A stretch of DNA of 9,974 nucleotides from Omnitrophica WOR_2 bacterium RIFCSPLOWO2_12_FULL_46_30 (GCA_001805845.1 MHHA01000001.1:1-9974); one strand, 5' to 3'. Positions 1 through 7,006 are shown, counted from the stretch's first letter. Notes: generated from the sequence alone by a model not told the origin. A program made the numbers and translations.

Positions 1-1386
1 GTTATCGGCCGGGCCGGGGTGGGCCTGGATAACGTGGATTTAGAGGCGGCAACTAATAAGGGAATTATTGTGATGAATACCCCTGCCGGAAATACCATTT
101 CTACCGCCGAGCATACAATGAGTATGCTCCTGGCGCTGTCCCGGAATATCCCTCTAGCCGACCTTTCTCTAAAATCAGGAGAATGGAAGCGCTCAAAATT
201 CATGGGAGTTGAGCTCTACGGAAAAACCATGGGAATTCTCGGCTTAGGCAGGATTGGAACCGAGGTTTCTAAAAGAGCAATTTCCTTTGGAATGAGAATA
301 ATTGCCTATGACCCGTTTCTTTCCCGGGAAATCGCTGAGGCGCTGGGAATAGAGTTAGTTGAGCTGAAGGAATTATTTAAGCGCTCAGATTACATCAGCG
401 TTCACGCTCCTTTGACTGATGAGACAAGGCATATCATCTCGGATAAAGAGCTTGCCTTGATGAAAAACGGGGTGCGGCTGATTAATTGCGCCCGGGGCGG
501 GATAATTGACGAAGAAGCGCTCTTAAGGGCCCTGGACGCTGGTAAGGTTGCCGGAGCCGCCCTTGATGTCTTTGAGAAAGAGCCGCCTGATTTTTCATCC
601 CCTTTACTAAAACACAAAAATGTGGTGGTTACTCCGCATTTAGGCGCATCTACAAAAGAAGCGCAGGTTAATGTAGCGATTGAAATTTGCGAGAGCGTGC
701 GTGATGCGCTTTTAAATCAGGGCATTAGAAACGCGGCTAATTTTCCCTGCCTTGCGGCAGAAGTTTGCGCTCTTTTACAGCCCTATATAAATTTAGGCGA
801 AAAGTTAGGGATGCTCGCATCTCAGCTTTTTGAGGGAAGGATAAGAGAGTTGAAAATAAATTATACCGGTGAAATTATTAAATATGATTTAAGCCCTTTG
901 ACGATGGCGATAGTAAAAGGATTGTTTACCCCGATTTTGCAGGAGACAGTTAACTATATCAATGCCAGAAGCTTGGCCAGGGAACGCGGCATAAATATAT
1001 TGGAATCAAAATCAGAGAGGGAAGAAGATTTCACTAATCTTGTCTCCTTAGAGGTAGATGTTGAAGGAAAACTCCGCAAAGTAGCAGGGACATTATTTAC
1101 CAATAACGAACCGCGGATTGTCAATGTTGATGGCCTATATGTGGAGACGATTCCCAAGGGGCATATGCTTTTTCTGGAGAACTGGGATAAGCCGGGGGTA
1201 ATCGGCAATTTAGGCACATTGATGGGTAAAAACAAAATTAATATCGCCGGGATGACCTTTGGCCGGGATAAGCCGGGCGGCAAAGCTGTATCCGCCCTGA
1301 ACATCGACGGCCCGGTTTCCGCCAGGATTCTCGGGGAGATAAAAAAGTTAGACAATATCCTATCGGTGAAGTTAGTGAAATTGTAG
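1..1386 (+). CDS. serA: D-3-phosphoglycerate dehydrogenase, 5'-truncated by window edge
   Basis: This enzyme oxidises 3-phosphoglycerate to 3-phosphohydroxypyruvate with NAD+, the first step of the phosphorylated serine pathway in the cytosol. The reading frame is open from base 1, so roughly 65-70 N-terminal residues lie outside the window; the GTG at 19 is internal (VGLDNVD) and not a start. The NAD-binding glycine loop GILGLGRIG is at 232-258. The catalytic Arg of NCARGGI is at 493-495, the Glu of the EPP motif at 580-582 and the catalytic His of TPHLGAS at 637-639. After the catalytic core comes an intervening domain (about 700-1140) and a C-terminal ACT domain (about 1160-1383, around ENWDKPGVIGNLG). 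This is the long PGDH form of about 525-530 residues, of which 461 are visible. The ACT domain usually mediates serine feedback inhibition. It appears to open the operon segment seen here. Confidence 0.96.
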   Translation, partial: VIGRAGVGLDNVDLEAATNKGIIVMNTPAGNTISTAEHTMSMLLALSRNIPLADLSLKSGEWKRSKFMGVELYGKTMGILGLGRIGTEVSKRAISFGMRIIAYDPFLSREIAEALGIELVELKELFKRSDYISVHAPLTDETRHIISDKELALMKNGVRLINCARGGIIDEEALLRALDAGKVAGAALDVFEKEPPDFSSPLLKHKNVVVTPHLGASTKEAQVNVAIEICESVRDALLNQGIRNAANFPCLAAEVCALLQPYINLGEKLGMLASQLFEGRIRELKINYTGEIIKYDLSPLTMAIVKGLFTPILQETVNYINARSLARERGINILESKSEREEDFTNLVSLEVDVEGKLRKVAGTLFTNNEPRIVNVDGLYVETIPKGHMLFLENWDKPGVIGNLGTLMGKNKINIAGMTFGRDKPGGKAVSALNIDGPVSARILGEIKKLDNILSVKLVKL

Positions 1387-1421
1387 GAAGATAACACAAA
1401 CGCATTTAAAACTTTACCCGT

Positions 1422-2615
1422 ATGTTTTGCTCGGACTTATACACTTTGCGCAGAACTGCTCGCCAAACCCCAGCGTGGTTTGGCTTCGCTGCCACCCTGT
1501 TTTTTATCTTCGTGGCTTGCGGCATCTGTTTTGCTTTGCCCGAGCTTTCCCTGCCCCAGGGAAATGAATACAATTTAGGCAGATTAGAAGAAGGTAAAAT
1601 CTATGCGCGGGGTTTTTCCATTAAAAATATCGGAGATGATGAGCTCAAGCTAAAGGCGGTAAGGGTCGGCTGCGGGTGCACCACGATTACCTATCCTAAA
1701 AATAAGGTAAGGGTTTTACCCAATCAGGCCATAGAAGTAAAATTCACTTTTAATACCGAGGGGATGGAAGGTGAACATACAAAATATATTTATATAGAAT
1801 CTAACGACCCTGATGAACCAATAATTAAGGTGAAATTAATCTGCAATGTAGAACGTCAGTCTGCGGCCGTAATCAGCCGTTTTCTTTCCTTCGGATTATT
1901 CACCGTGCTGGGAGCAGGGCTTATAGATGGCTTTAATCCTTGCGCCTTCACCGTCTTGGTATTCTTTATCTCATTTCTAAGTTTTGTGGGATACCGTAAA
2001 TTAGAGCTTCTGGTCCTGGGGGCAGTCTTTATCTTTTCAGTTTTTGTTACCTACATACTCATAGGTATTGGCCTGTTTAAATTTATCCAGGCGCTTGAGG
2101 TATTTAGTTTATTGTCCAAGATTATTTATCTGGGCACGGCGGTCTTAGCCATAATTTTAGGAATCTACAGCCTCTATGACTGGTATATCTATAAAAAGAC
2201 AGGCAACCCGGAAGAAATAAAATTAAAATTGCCACAGTTTATTAAGAAGAAGATTCAGCGGATTATTCAGGATACTACTCGTAACAGGAGGCGCACGCTC
2301 ATAGATTTGGCAATAGCAGTTTTTGTCAGCGGTTTCATCGTTTCGCTTCTGGAGTCCGTCTGCACCGGGCAGACCTATGTGCCGACCATTGCCTATGTCC
2401 TGAAAACCTCCTCCTTGCGGGGAAAGGCATTCTTTTATTTAGCGCTTTATAATCTGATGTTTATTCTGCCGCTGGTAATTATCTTTCTGGCTGCCTTAAG
2501 AGGCGTTACTTCTGAAATGTTTTCTAAAATGGCCAGAAGGCATTTGCAAGCGGTAAAGTTATTAACCGCGGCTTTATTCTTTTTACTTGCCTTTCTTCTT
2601 TTTATTGCTAAGTGA
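1422..2615 (+). CDS. DUF1573 domain fused to DsbD/CcdA-type transmembrane thiol-electron carrier
   Basis: The protein has 397 residues. It starts with a basic n-region and a hydrophobic stretch (about residues 18-38, ending CFA), read as a signal peptide or anchor. Residues about 42-145 match DUF1573, with the typical VGCGCTT motif (C84, C86). From about 153 come six likely membrane helices resembling the DsbD/CcdA core. NPCAF (C174) and CTGQTYVPT (C314) sit where the DsbD family carries its redox cysteine pair. The family passes electrons from cytosolic thioredoxin across the membrane to periplasmic thiol proteins. A basic loop at 257-292 separates the two three-helix halves. No Shine-Dalgarno sequence precedes ATG 1422, and a hairpin lies in the first codons, so the start is uncertain; the in-frame GTG at 1512 is an alternative but would shorten the signal sequence. 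The next gene starts 10 bases downstream, so co-expression is likely. Confidence 0.85.
   Translation: MFCSDLYTLRRTARQTPAWFGFAATLFFIFVACGICFALPELSLPQGNEYNLGRLEEGKIYARGFSIKNIGDDELKLKAVRVGCGCTTITYPKNKVRVLPNQAIEVKFTFNTEGMEGEHTKYIYIESNDPDEPIIKVKLICNVERQSAAVISRFLSFGLFTVLGAGLIDGFNPCAFTVLVFFISFLSFVGYRKLELLVLGAVFIFSVFVTYILIGIGLFKFIQALEVFSLLSKIIYLGTAVLAIILGIYSLYDWYIYKKTGNPEEIKLKLPQFIKKKIQRIIQDTTRNRRRTLIDLAIAVFVSGFIVSLLESVCTGQTYVPTIAYVLKTSSLRGKAFFYLALYNLMFILPLVIIFLAALRGVTSEMFSKMARRHLQAVKLLTAALFFLLAFLLFIAK
1462..1484 (+). repeat. 8-bp inverted repeat near the start of the DUF1573-DsbD gene
   Basis: GCCAAACC (1462-1469) and GGTTTGGC (1477-1484) are perfect reverse complements around a 7-base loop. The hairpin lies in codons 14-21 of the frame as called, or in the leader if translation starts later. 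No U-tract follows, so it is not an intrinsic terminator. Its effect on translation is unknown. Confidence 0.6.
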
Positions 2616-2628
2616 GGGTTTTAAGATG
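2614..2628 (+). promoter_or_regulatory. Shine-Dalgarno and ATG deciding the start of the UshA-like gene
   Basis: GAGG at 2614-2617 overlaps the TGA stop of the previous gene (2613-2615) and lies 8 bases before ATG 2626. This favours ATG 2626 over the in-frame TTG at 2587, which would add 13 residues encoded within the end of the upstream gene. Residues from 2626 form a normal signal peptide. Confidence 0.75.
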
Positions 2629-4428
2629 AGTTTGTTATTAAGAATTTCTTTTCTGGTTTCTGGTTTCTGGTTACTAATTACTAATTACTGTTTTGCCGAA
2701 AAAATAACCATTCTCTATACCGGGCAAACCCACGCCTCGCTGTATCATTGTGATTGCCCCAAAGAGCCGGATGGAGGAATAGCCCGCAGGATGACTAAGC
2801 TCAAGGAGCTGCGCTTAGAAAATCCTCAGGCGCTCCTGGTGGATTCCGGCGGTTTTTTTGCCGGCGGAATGTTTGATGAGCACAGCCGGGGGGTTGAGCT
2901 GGATAAAGTCCGCAATGAGATTAATCTAAAGGCGTTAGAATTAATGGCTTATGATGCCCTGAATGTTGGCGACGATGAATTTAATTTTGGCAAGGACTAT
3001 CTTTCTCAGAAAATGAAAGAGTCAAAGGTGCCATTTTTGTCCGCAAATTTAAAAGCGGGAAAAGCTAGCCCCTATTTGCTCAAGAAAATAGGAAAGACGA
3101 ATATCGCAATCATTGGATTGACTAACGATGAGGCCAGGGCAAAATCAGGCGGCCTGGAAATTGAAGAGGCGCTTTCAGCTTTGGCAAAAAATATTTTATT
3201 GGCAAAGAAAAATAAGGCGGATCTGGTTCTGGCGCTTAGTTATTCAGGTGAGGAAAAGGATAAGGAGCTCATACGCAAAGTCAAGGGTATTGATATCCTT
3301 ATTTGCGGCCGGCCCGGGGATAAAGCTGATGCCTTTGATAAAGTTGATTCTGCTTACATTGTCCGGTCGGCTTGGCAGGGGAGGCGTTTAAGCAAAATTG
3401 ATTTTGAATTTGAGGACGGCGTAATCAAGAATTTTAAATTAGAGCAAATCCGCCTATCTAACCAGATATCCGATGCGCCTGAAATTACTAAGCTCCTGCC
3501 TGAATGTTTTGCGGATTCCGATTGCCAGAAAGCCGGGCAGGCAGGCAGCTGTAATAATCCGGCTAAATTAGAAGCGAAGTGTATTTACCAGCAAACGAAG
3601 CCGCTCTCCCTTCTAATCATCCAGCCGAAAAACGTCCGTTCCTCCAATCAAGAGCAGTTTATCGGCTCTTTAAAGAACCTCTTCCCCGGCTTAGCGCCGG
3701 ACTATATAGATGCCGATTCCAAAATCGGCCAGTCGTGGCTCAATAAAACCAGGACAAAGCTGCTGCCGGTGTATTTGTTGGCCAAGGAAATAGATACTAC
3801 AGCCGGCTTCAAAAACATCAAAGAATTCGTAGAGTTGCAAGAAGGGGATTATTATTACATCAGCCCCCGCTTAGCCGGCGGTTCTATCTTTGTAGGCAGG
3901 AAAATAATCCCGAAAAGGCTTGATGTGTTTATAGGAACAAAAGGCAAAGACGTTGAAGGGATTTTGTCGGTCTTAAAAGAATTGCAAGCCAAGCATAAAG
4001 AGCTTAAGGTTAACATCCATTTTCTGGCGGTTGAGGGAGAAGGCGGCTTCAGTGTCCCGGGCGGGCTGTCTGAACTGGAAGAAGACATCCGCCAGGCCTG
4101 TGTCCGGCATTATTATCCGGTTAAGTTCTGGGATTATGCTTTATGCCGGGCCCGGAATCAAGAAAGTTCCTGGTGGGACCTCTGCGCTGAGCAATTTGGG
4201 ATTAATGCCGGCGCGATCAAAAAATGCAGCCTCTCCCGGGAAGGCCTTGGCTATTTAAGAGAAAACACCAGCTTGAATAAAGAGCTTGAGGTGGTCAATG
4301 GCCCGACATTCTTAGTGAACAATTATGAGATCTTTTCCGCTAAAGGAATTCCCAAGGTTGAAGATTTAGAGAAAAGATTAGGCATGGCTCGCCTCTCGGC
4401 GAAGCCGAGGGGAGGGGAAAGGCAATGA
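2626..4428 (+). CDS. Exported UshA-like protein with two degenerate thioredoxin-fold modules
   Basis: The protein has 600 residues with a signal peptide of about 1-24 (ending YCFA). Residues 26-275 resemble the metallophosphoesterase half of UshA/5'-nucleotidases: ITILYTGQTH, GGIARR, LLVDSGG, NVGDDEFNFG and LICGRPG. The usual metal-ligand motifs are altered: D-x-H to QTH, GD to GG, GNHE to GDDE, SH to SY and GHxH to GRPG. A conserved-looking HCDCP (C42, C44) is present. A four-cysteine linker (294-319) follows. Next comes a thioredoxin-like module (about 326-425) with VRSS in place of CxxC and a likely cis-Pro at 381. Last is a DsbA-like module (about 430-586) with GTKG in place of the active site, cysteines 492, 507, 520 and 534, and GPTFLVN with a likely cis-Pro at 560. 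It resembles what is sometimes named a UshA-like (seleno)protein family, but no in-frame UGA is present. Phosphatase activity is doubtful; a periplasmic redox or binding role with the DsbD-type neighbour is inferred. Confidence 0.78.
   Translation: MSLLLRISFLVSGFWLLITNYCFAEKITILYTGQTHASLYHCDCPKEPDGGIARRMTKLKELRLENPQALLVDSGGFFAGGMFDEHSRGVELDKVRNEINLKALELMAYDALNVGDDEFNFGKDYLSQKMKESKVPFLSANLKAGKASPYLLKKIGKTNIAIIGLTNDEARAKSGGLEIEEALSALAKNILLAKKNKADLVLALSYSGEEKDKELIRKVKGIDILICGRPGDKADAFDKVDSAYIVRSAWQGRRLSKIDFEFEDGVIKNFKLEQIRLSNQISDAPEITKLLPECFADSDCQKAGQAGSCNNPAKLEAKCIYQQTKPLSLLIIQPKNVRSSNQEQFIGSLKNLFPGLAPDYIDADSKIGQSWLNKTRTKLLPVYLLAKEIDTTAGFKNIKEFVELQEGDYYYISPRLAGGSIFVGRKIIPKRLDVFIGTKGKDVEGILSVLKELQAKHKELKVNIHFLAVEGEGGFSVPGGLSELEEDIRQACVRHYYPVKFWDYALCRARNQESSWWDLCAEQFGINAGAIKKCSLSREGLGYLRENTSLNKELEVVNGPTFLVNNYEIFSAKGIPKVEDLEKRLGMARLSAKPRGGERQ
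2651..2689 (+). repeat. Heptanucleotide tandem repeats inside the signal-peptide coding region
   Basis: Three perfect copies of TTCTGGT (2651-2671) are followed by two perfect copies of TACTAAT (2672-2685) and a partial TACT (2686-2689). The array encodes about residues 9-21 of the UshA-like signal peptide. Because seven is not a multiple of three, gain or loss of one unit would shift the frame. Confidence 0.9.
4392..4412 (+). repeat. 9-bp stem-loop at the gene overlap, next to the Shine-Dalgarno
   Basis: CCTCTCGGC (4392-4400) pairs with GCCGAGGGG (4404-4412) through nine pairs, one of them G-U, around a GAA loop. It encodes part of a basic C-terminal tail of the UshA-like protein that lies beyond the recognisable domain. 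Its 3' arm abuts the AGGGG Shine-Dalgarno (4413-4417) of the next gene, so it could tune translational coupling. Confidence 0.7.
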
Positions 4429-5663
4429 AACAGCCAAAGATATATATCATTGACGTGACTAATCGCGACGGGGTGCAGACCTCGCGCATCTGCCTCTCTA
4501 AATTGGAAAAGACAATGTTAAATTTCTATCTTAACCAGATGGGCATTTATCAATCAGAGTTTGGCTTCCCGGTAACCCATCATGAGACGAATTATCTTAA
4601 TGCCAACCTGGATTTGGCTCAAGGCGAGGTCCTAAAACCTATCCGCTTAAGCGGCTGGCTCAGGGCAACGCGAGACGATGTCAAGGAAAGCTTTAAGCGG
4701 GTGCCTAAATTAAAATATGTAAATCTTTCCATCTCTACCTCTGACCAGATGATTATCCATAAGTTTAAGGGTAAGCTTGACCACGGCTCGGTAATTAAGG
4801 AGATGGTTGAAGCGGTAAAGTTAGCCAGGAAGTCAGGCGCAGAGAGCGTAGGCGTCAATGCCGAAGATGCCTCAAGGACGCGGATGGATTATCTGGTGGA
4901 ATTTTCTCTTGCGGCAAAAGAGGCCGGGGCAGAGAGGATCCGCTATTGCGATACCTTAGGATGCGACAGCCCTTTTACAATTTACGAGCGGATAAAACTC
5001 CTGAGCGAAGCGGTAAAGATTCCCATAGAAATCCATTGCCATAATGATTTAGGGCTGGTGATCGCTAATTCCATTGCCGGAGCCAGGGCAGCCATTGACA
5101 GCGGAGTAGACGCCTTTATCAATACCTGCGTCAACGGTATGGGGGAGCGCGCCGGCAATGCGGATTTGGTGAGCGTAATCCTGGCGATAAGATACAGCAA
5201 TGGCTTTGAAGGAAAGTATCATCTTGACGAGAGGGTAAATCTCAAGACGGCCTGGAAGCTCTGTAAGTATGCCTCCTACGCCTTTGGGGTGCCTATCCCT
5301 ATAAATCAGCCCGGGGTAGGGGCAAATGCCTTTGCCCATGAATCCGGAATTCATGCCGACGGCGCCTTAAAGGACAGGAAAAATTACGAGCTCTATGATT
5401 TTGAAGAGCTGGGAAGGGGCGAACCGGAAATCATTGAAACCGGCAGGAAAATTACCGCGGGAGAATATTCCGGCATCAAAGGTTTCAGGAATGTTTATGA
5501 GAAGTTAGAGGTTGAGTTTAAAGACGATGGCCAGGCGACTCAGATATTAGAATTGGTCCGCTACGCCAATGTCCACAATCAAAAGCCTCTCGTAGATGAC
5601 GAACTAAAGTTTATTGCCAAATATCCGGATATTGCCCGCAAGATATTCACCATGACGCTATAG
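4425..5663 (+). CDS. Homocitrate/Re-citrate synthase-like acyltransferase (LeuA/NifV superfamily)
   Basis: This 412-residue cytosolic TIM-barrel enzyme belongs to the DRE-TIM metallolyase superfamily, which condenses acetyl-CoA with a 2-oxoacid. The first strand carries DVTNRDGVQTS (D10, R14, D15) in place of the DTTLRDGEQ common in LeuA and NifV. The metal-binding HCHNDLG (H204, H206), the NGMGERAGN glycine loop (237-245) and HESGIHADG (305-313) are intact. The C-terminus (about 320-412) is short and lacks the full LeuA leucine-sensing domain, so 2-isopropylmalate synthase is unlikely. Homocitrate synthase is the label such proteins usually receive. Re-citrate synthase, which makes citrate in some anaerobes, is a serious alternative. 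ATG 4425 overlaps the upstream TGA as ATGA, preceded by a purine-rich Shine-Dalgarno at 4413-4422, so translation is probably coupled. Family assignment is firm; substrate is not. Confidence 0.88.
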   Translation: MKQPKIYIIDVTNRDGVQTSRICLSKLEKTMLNFYLNQMGIYQSEFGFPVTHHETNYLNANLDLAQGEVLKPIRLSGWLRATRDDVKESFKRVPKLKYVNLSISTSDQMIIHKFKGKLDHGSVIKEMVEAVKLARKSGAESVGVNAEDASRTRMDYLVEFSLAAKEAGAERIRYCDTLGCDSPFTIYERIKLLSEAVKIPIEIHCHNDLGLVIANSIAGARAAIDSGVDAFINTCVNGMGERAGNADLVSVILAIRYSNGFEGKYHLDERVNLKTAWKLCKYASYAFGVPIPINQPGVGANAFAHESGIHADGALKDRKNYELYDFEELGRGEPEIIETGRKITAGEYSGIKGFRNVYEKLEVEFKDDGQATQILELVRYANVHNQKPLVDDELKFIAKYPDIARKIFTMTL

Positions 5664-5673
5664 TTAAATAGAG

Positions 5674-6945
5674 ATGCCAAATACCGTAATCGTAGGTTTG
5701 CAATGGGGGGACGAAGGCAAGGGCAAGATTATTGACCTGCTTGCCAAAGACGCTGACTACATTGTGCGCTACCAGGGGGGCAATAATGCCGGGCATACCG
5801 TGGTAGTCAATGGAAAAAGCTACATCTTCCATCTTATCCCTTCGGGAATTTTGCATAAAGATAAGGTCTGCCTTATCGGTAACGGAGTTGTAATAGACCC
5901 TGAAGCGCTATTAGAAGAACTCAGAAACTTAGAGAAAGAAGATCTATATTTCAAGGAACGCCTGAAAATATCTTCACAAGCGCATGTAATCTTTCCTTAT
6001 CATAGAATTTTAGACGGCCTGCGCGAATCAAAGAGGCGCCTTAAAATCGGAACTACCGGAAGGGGTATCGGGCCTTGTTATGTTGATAAAGCAGCCCGCT
6101 GCGGAATACGTATAGGCGACTTATTCAATCCCGGGATTTTTACCCAGAAATTAAAAGATAATTTGTTGGAGAAAAACGAAATCTTCAGAAAGGTCTTTAA
6201 ACACAAGGGTTTTAAGTTCGCGGCTCTTTATAAGCAATATTCAGGCTTTGCCAGGAAACTAGAGCCATATGTCTCTAATGTGCCGCTGGTCTTAAGCCAA
6301 GCGCAAGAAGAAGGCAAGTCAATTCTTTTTGAAGGAGCCCAGGGGGCATTTTTGGATATTGATTTCGGGACCTATCCTTTTGTTACTTCTTCATCAACAA
6401 CCGCCGGAGGGGCCTGCATCGGCGCCGGTATCCCTCCGACAAAGATAGATAAAGTAATCGGCGTGGTTAAGGCCTATACTACACGGGTGGGCGAGGGTCC
6501 GTTTGTAACTGAGTTTAAGCCGCCGTTAAATGAGCTCATCCGCGAAAAAGGCAGGGAATTTGGAGCCACCACCGGAAGGCCCAGGCGCTGCGGCTGGTTT
6601 GACAAGGTGATGGTGAAGTTTTCCTGTTTGGTAAACGGCGTATCAGAAGTGGCGGTAATGAAGTTAGACGTTTTGGATGAGCTGAAGACGATCAAAATCT
6701 GCACCGCCTATAAATATAAAGGAAGGACTTTTGATGAGTTTCCGTATGATCTGGAGGTCCTCACCAGGGCTAAGCCGGTTTATGAAGAACTTCCGGGCTG
6801 GCAGGAAAATATTAACCCGGTGCGCTATTATGCCGAGCTGCCTATGAATGCCCGCCGCTATTTAGACAGGCTCCAGGAGTTATTACGCATAAAGATTTCT
6901 TATATTTCAGTAGGTTCTAATAGAGAAGAAACCATAATTCGCTAA
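5674..6945 (+). CDS. purA: Adenylosuccinate synthetase
   Basis: The enzyme joins IMP and aspartate using GTP to give adenylosuccinate, the committed step to AMP in the cytosol. The 423-residue length is normal. The P-loop-like GLQWGDEGKGK includes the catalytic Asp13, and NNAGHT includes the catalytic His41. IMP-contacting GTTGRGIGP starts at residue 126. TRVGEGPF and ATTGRPRRCGWFD follow, then the guanine-recognising KLDVLD at 330-335. The C-terminal GSNREETI is a slight variant of the usual G-x-x-R-x-x-T-I ending. ATG 5674 lies 10 bases after the upstream stop with only a weak purine stretch (AATAGAG) before it, so reinitiation from the upstream gene is likely. No inserts, breaks or odd residues were seen. 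Confidence 0.97.
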   Translation: MPNTVIVGLQWGDEGKGKIIDLLAKDADYIVRYQGGNNAGHTVVVNGKSYIFHLIPSGILHKDKVCLIGNGVVIDPEALLEELRNLEKEDLYFKERLKISSQAHVIFPYHRILDGLRESKRRLKIGTTGRGIGPCYVDKAARCGIRIGDLFNPGIFTQKLKDNLLEKNEIFRKVFKHKGFKFAALYKQYSGFARKLEPYVSNVPLVLSQAQEEGKSILFEGAQGAFLDIDFGTYPFVTSSSTTAGGACIGAGIPPTKIDKVIGVVKAYTTRVGEGPFVTEFKPPLNELIREKGREFGATTGRPRRCGWFDKVMVKFSCLVNGVSEVAVMKLDVLDELKTIKICTAYKYKGRTFDEFPYDLEVLTRAKPVYEELPGWQENINPVRYYAELPMNARRYLDRLQELLRIKISYISVGSNREETIIR

Positions 6946-6946
6946 T

Positions 6947-6988
6947 GGCTTATGCCATATGCGATAAGCAATAAGCGATAAGCAAGGA
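6947..6988 (+). repeat. Degenerate heptanucleotide array between purA and hppA
   Basis: Six consecutive 7-base units can be read: GGCTTAT, GCCATAT, GCGATAA, GCAATAA, GCGATAA and GCAAGGA. Units 3 and 5 are identical and unit 4 differs by one base. The last unit merges into the AAGGAG of the hppA leader. GCTTAT (6948-6953) can also pair with ATAAGC copies downstream, giving a possible weak hairpin with no U-tract. Confidence 0.75.
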
Positions 6989-6996
6989 GAGGGGGG
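6984..6996 (+). promoter_or_regulatory. hppA: Ribosome binding region of hppA
   Basis: AAGGAG (6984-6989) continues into a purine run with six G (6991-6996), which ends 10 bases before ATG 7007. A second AAAGG (7002-7006) touches the ATG and is too close to act. The first AAGGAG is rather far, at 17 bases, so the G run is the better anti-SD partner. Confidence 0.5.
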
Positions 6997-7006
6997 ATTT
7001 TAAAGG

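Noticed and set aside
19..1386. GTG at 19 as the true serA start
   Set aside because: The frame is open to base 1 and encodes conserved PGDH residues (VIGRAGVGLDN) before it; the gene is simply cut by the window edge.
954..1397. Long antisense frame opposite the serA 3' end
   Set aside because: It mirrors strong serA coding sequence including the ACT domain, and its translation resembles no family.
2587..2625. TTG 2587 as start of the UshA-like protein
   Set aside because: It lies inside the upstream gene with no Shine-Dalgarno; ATG 2626 has one at good spacing and begins a normal signal peptide.
2626..4428. Selenocysteine in the UshA-like protein
   Set aside because: Related proteins may be selenoproteins, but no in-frame UGA occurs before the terminal stop, and the CxxC positions are V/R/S and G/T/K residues.
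6948..6973. Intrinsic terminator between purA and hppA
   Set aside because: The possible stem is short and AT-rich with no following U-tract, so readthrough into hppA is more likely.
6947..6988. CRISPR array
   Set aside because: Seven-base units with no spacers; far too short and regular for CRISPR.
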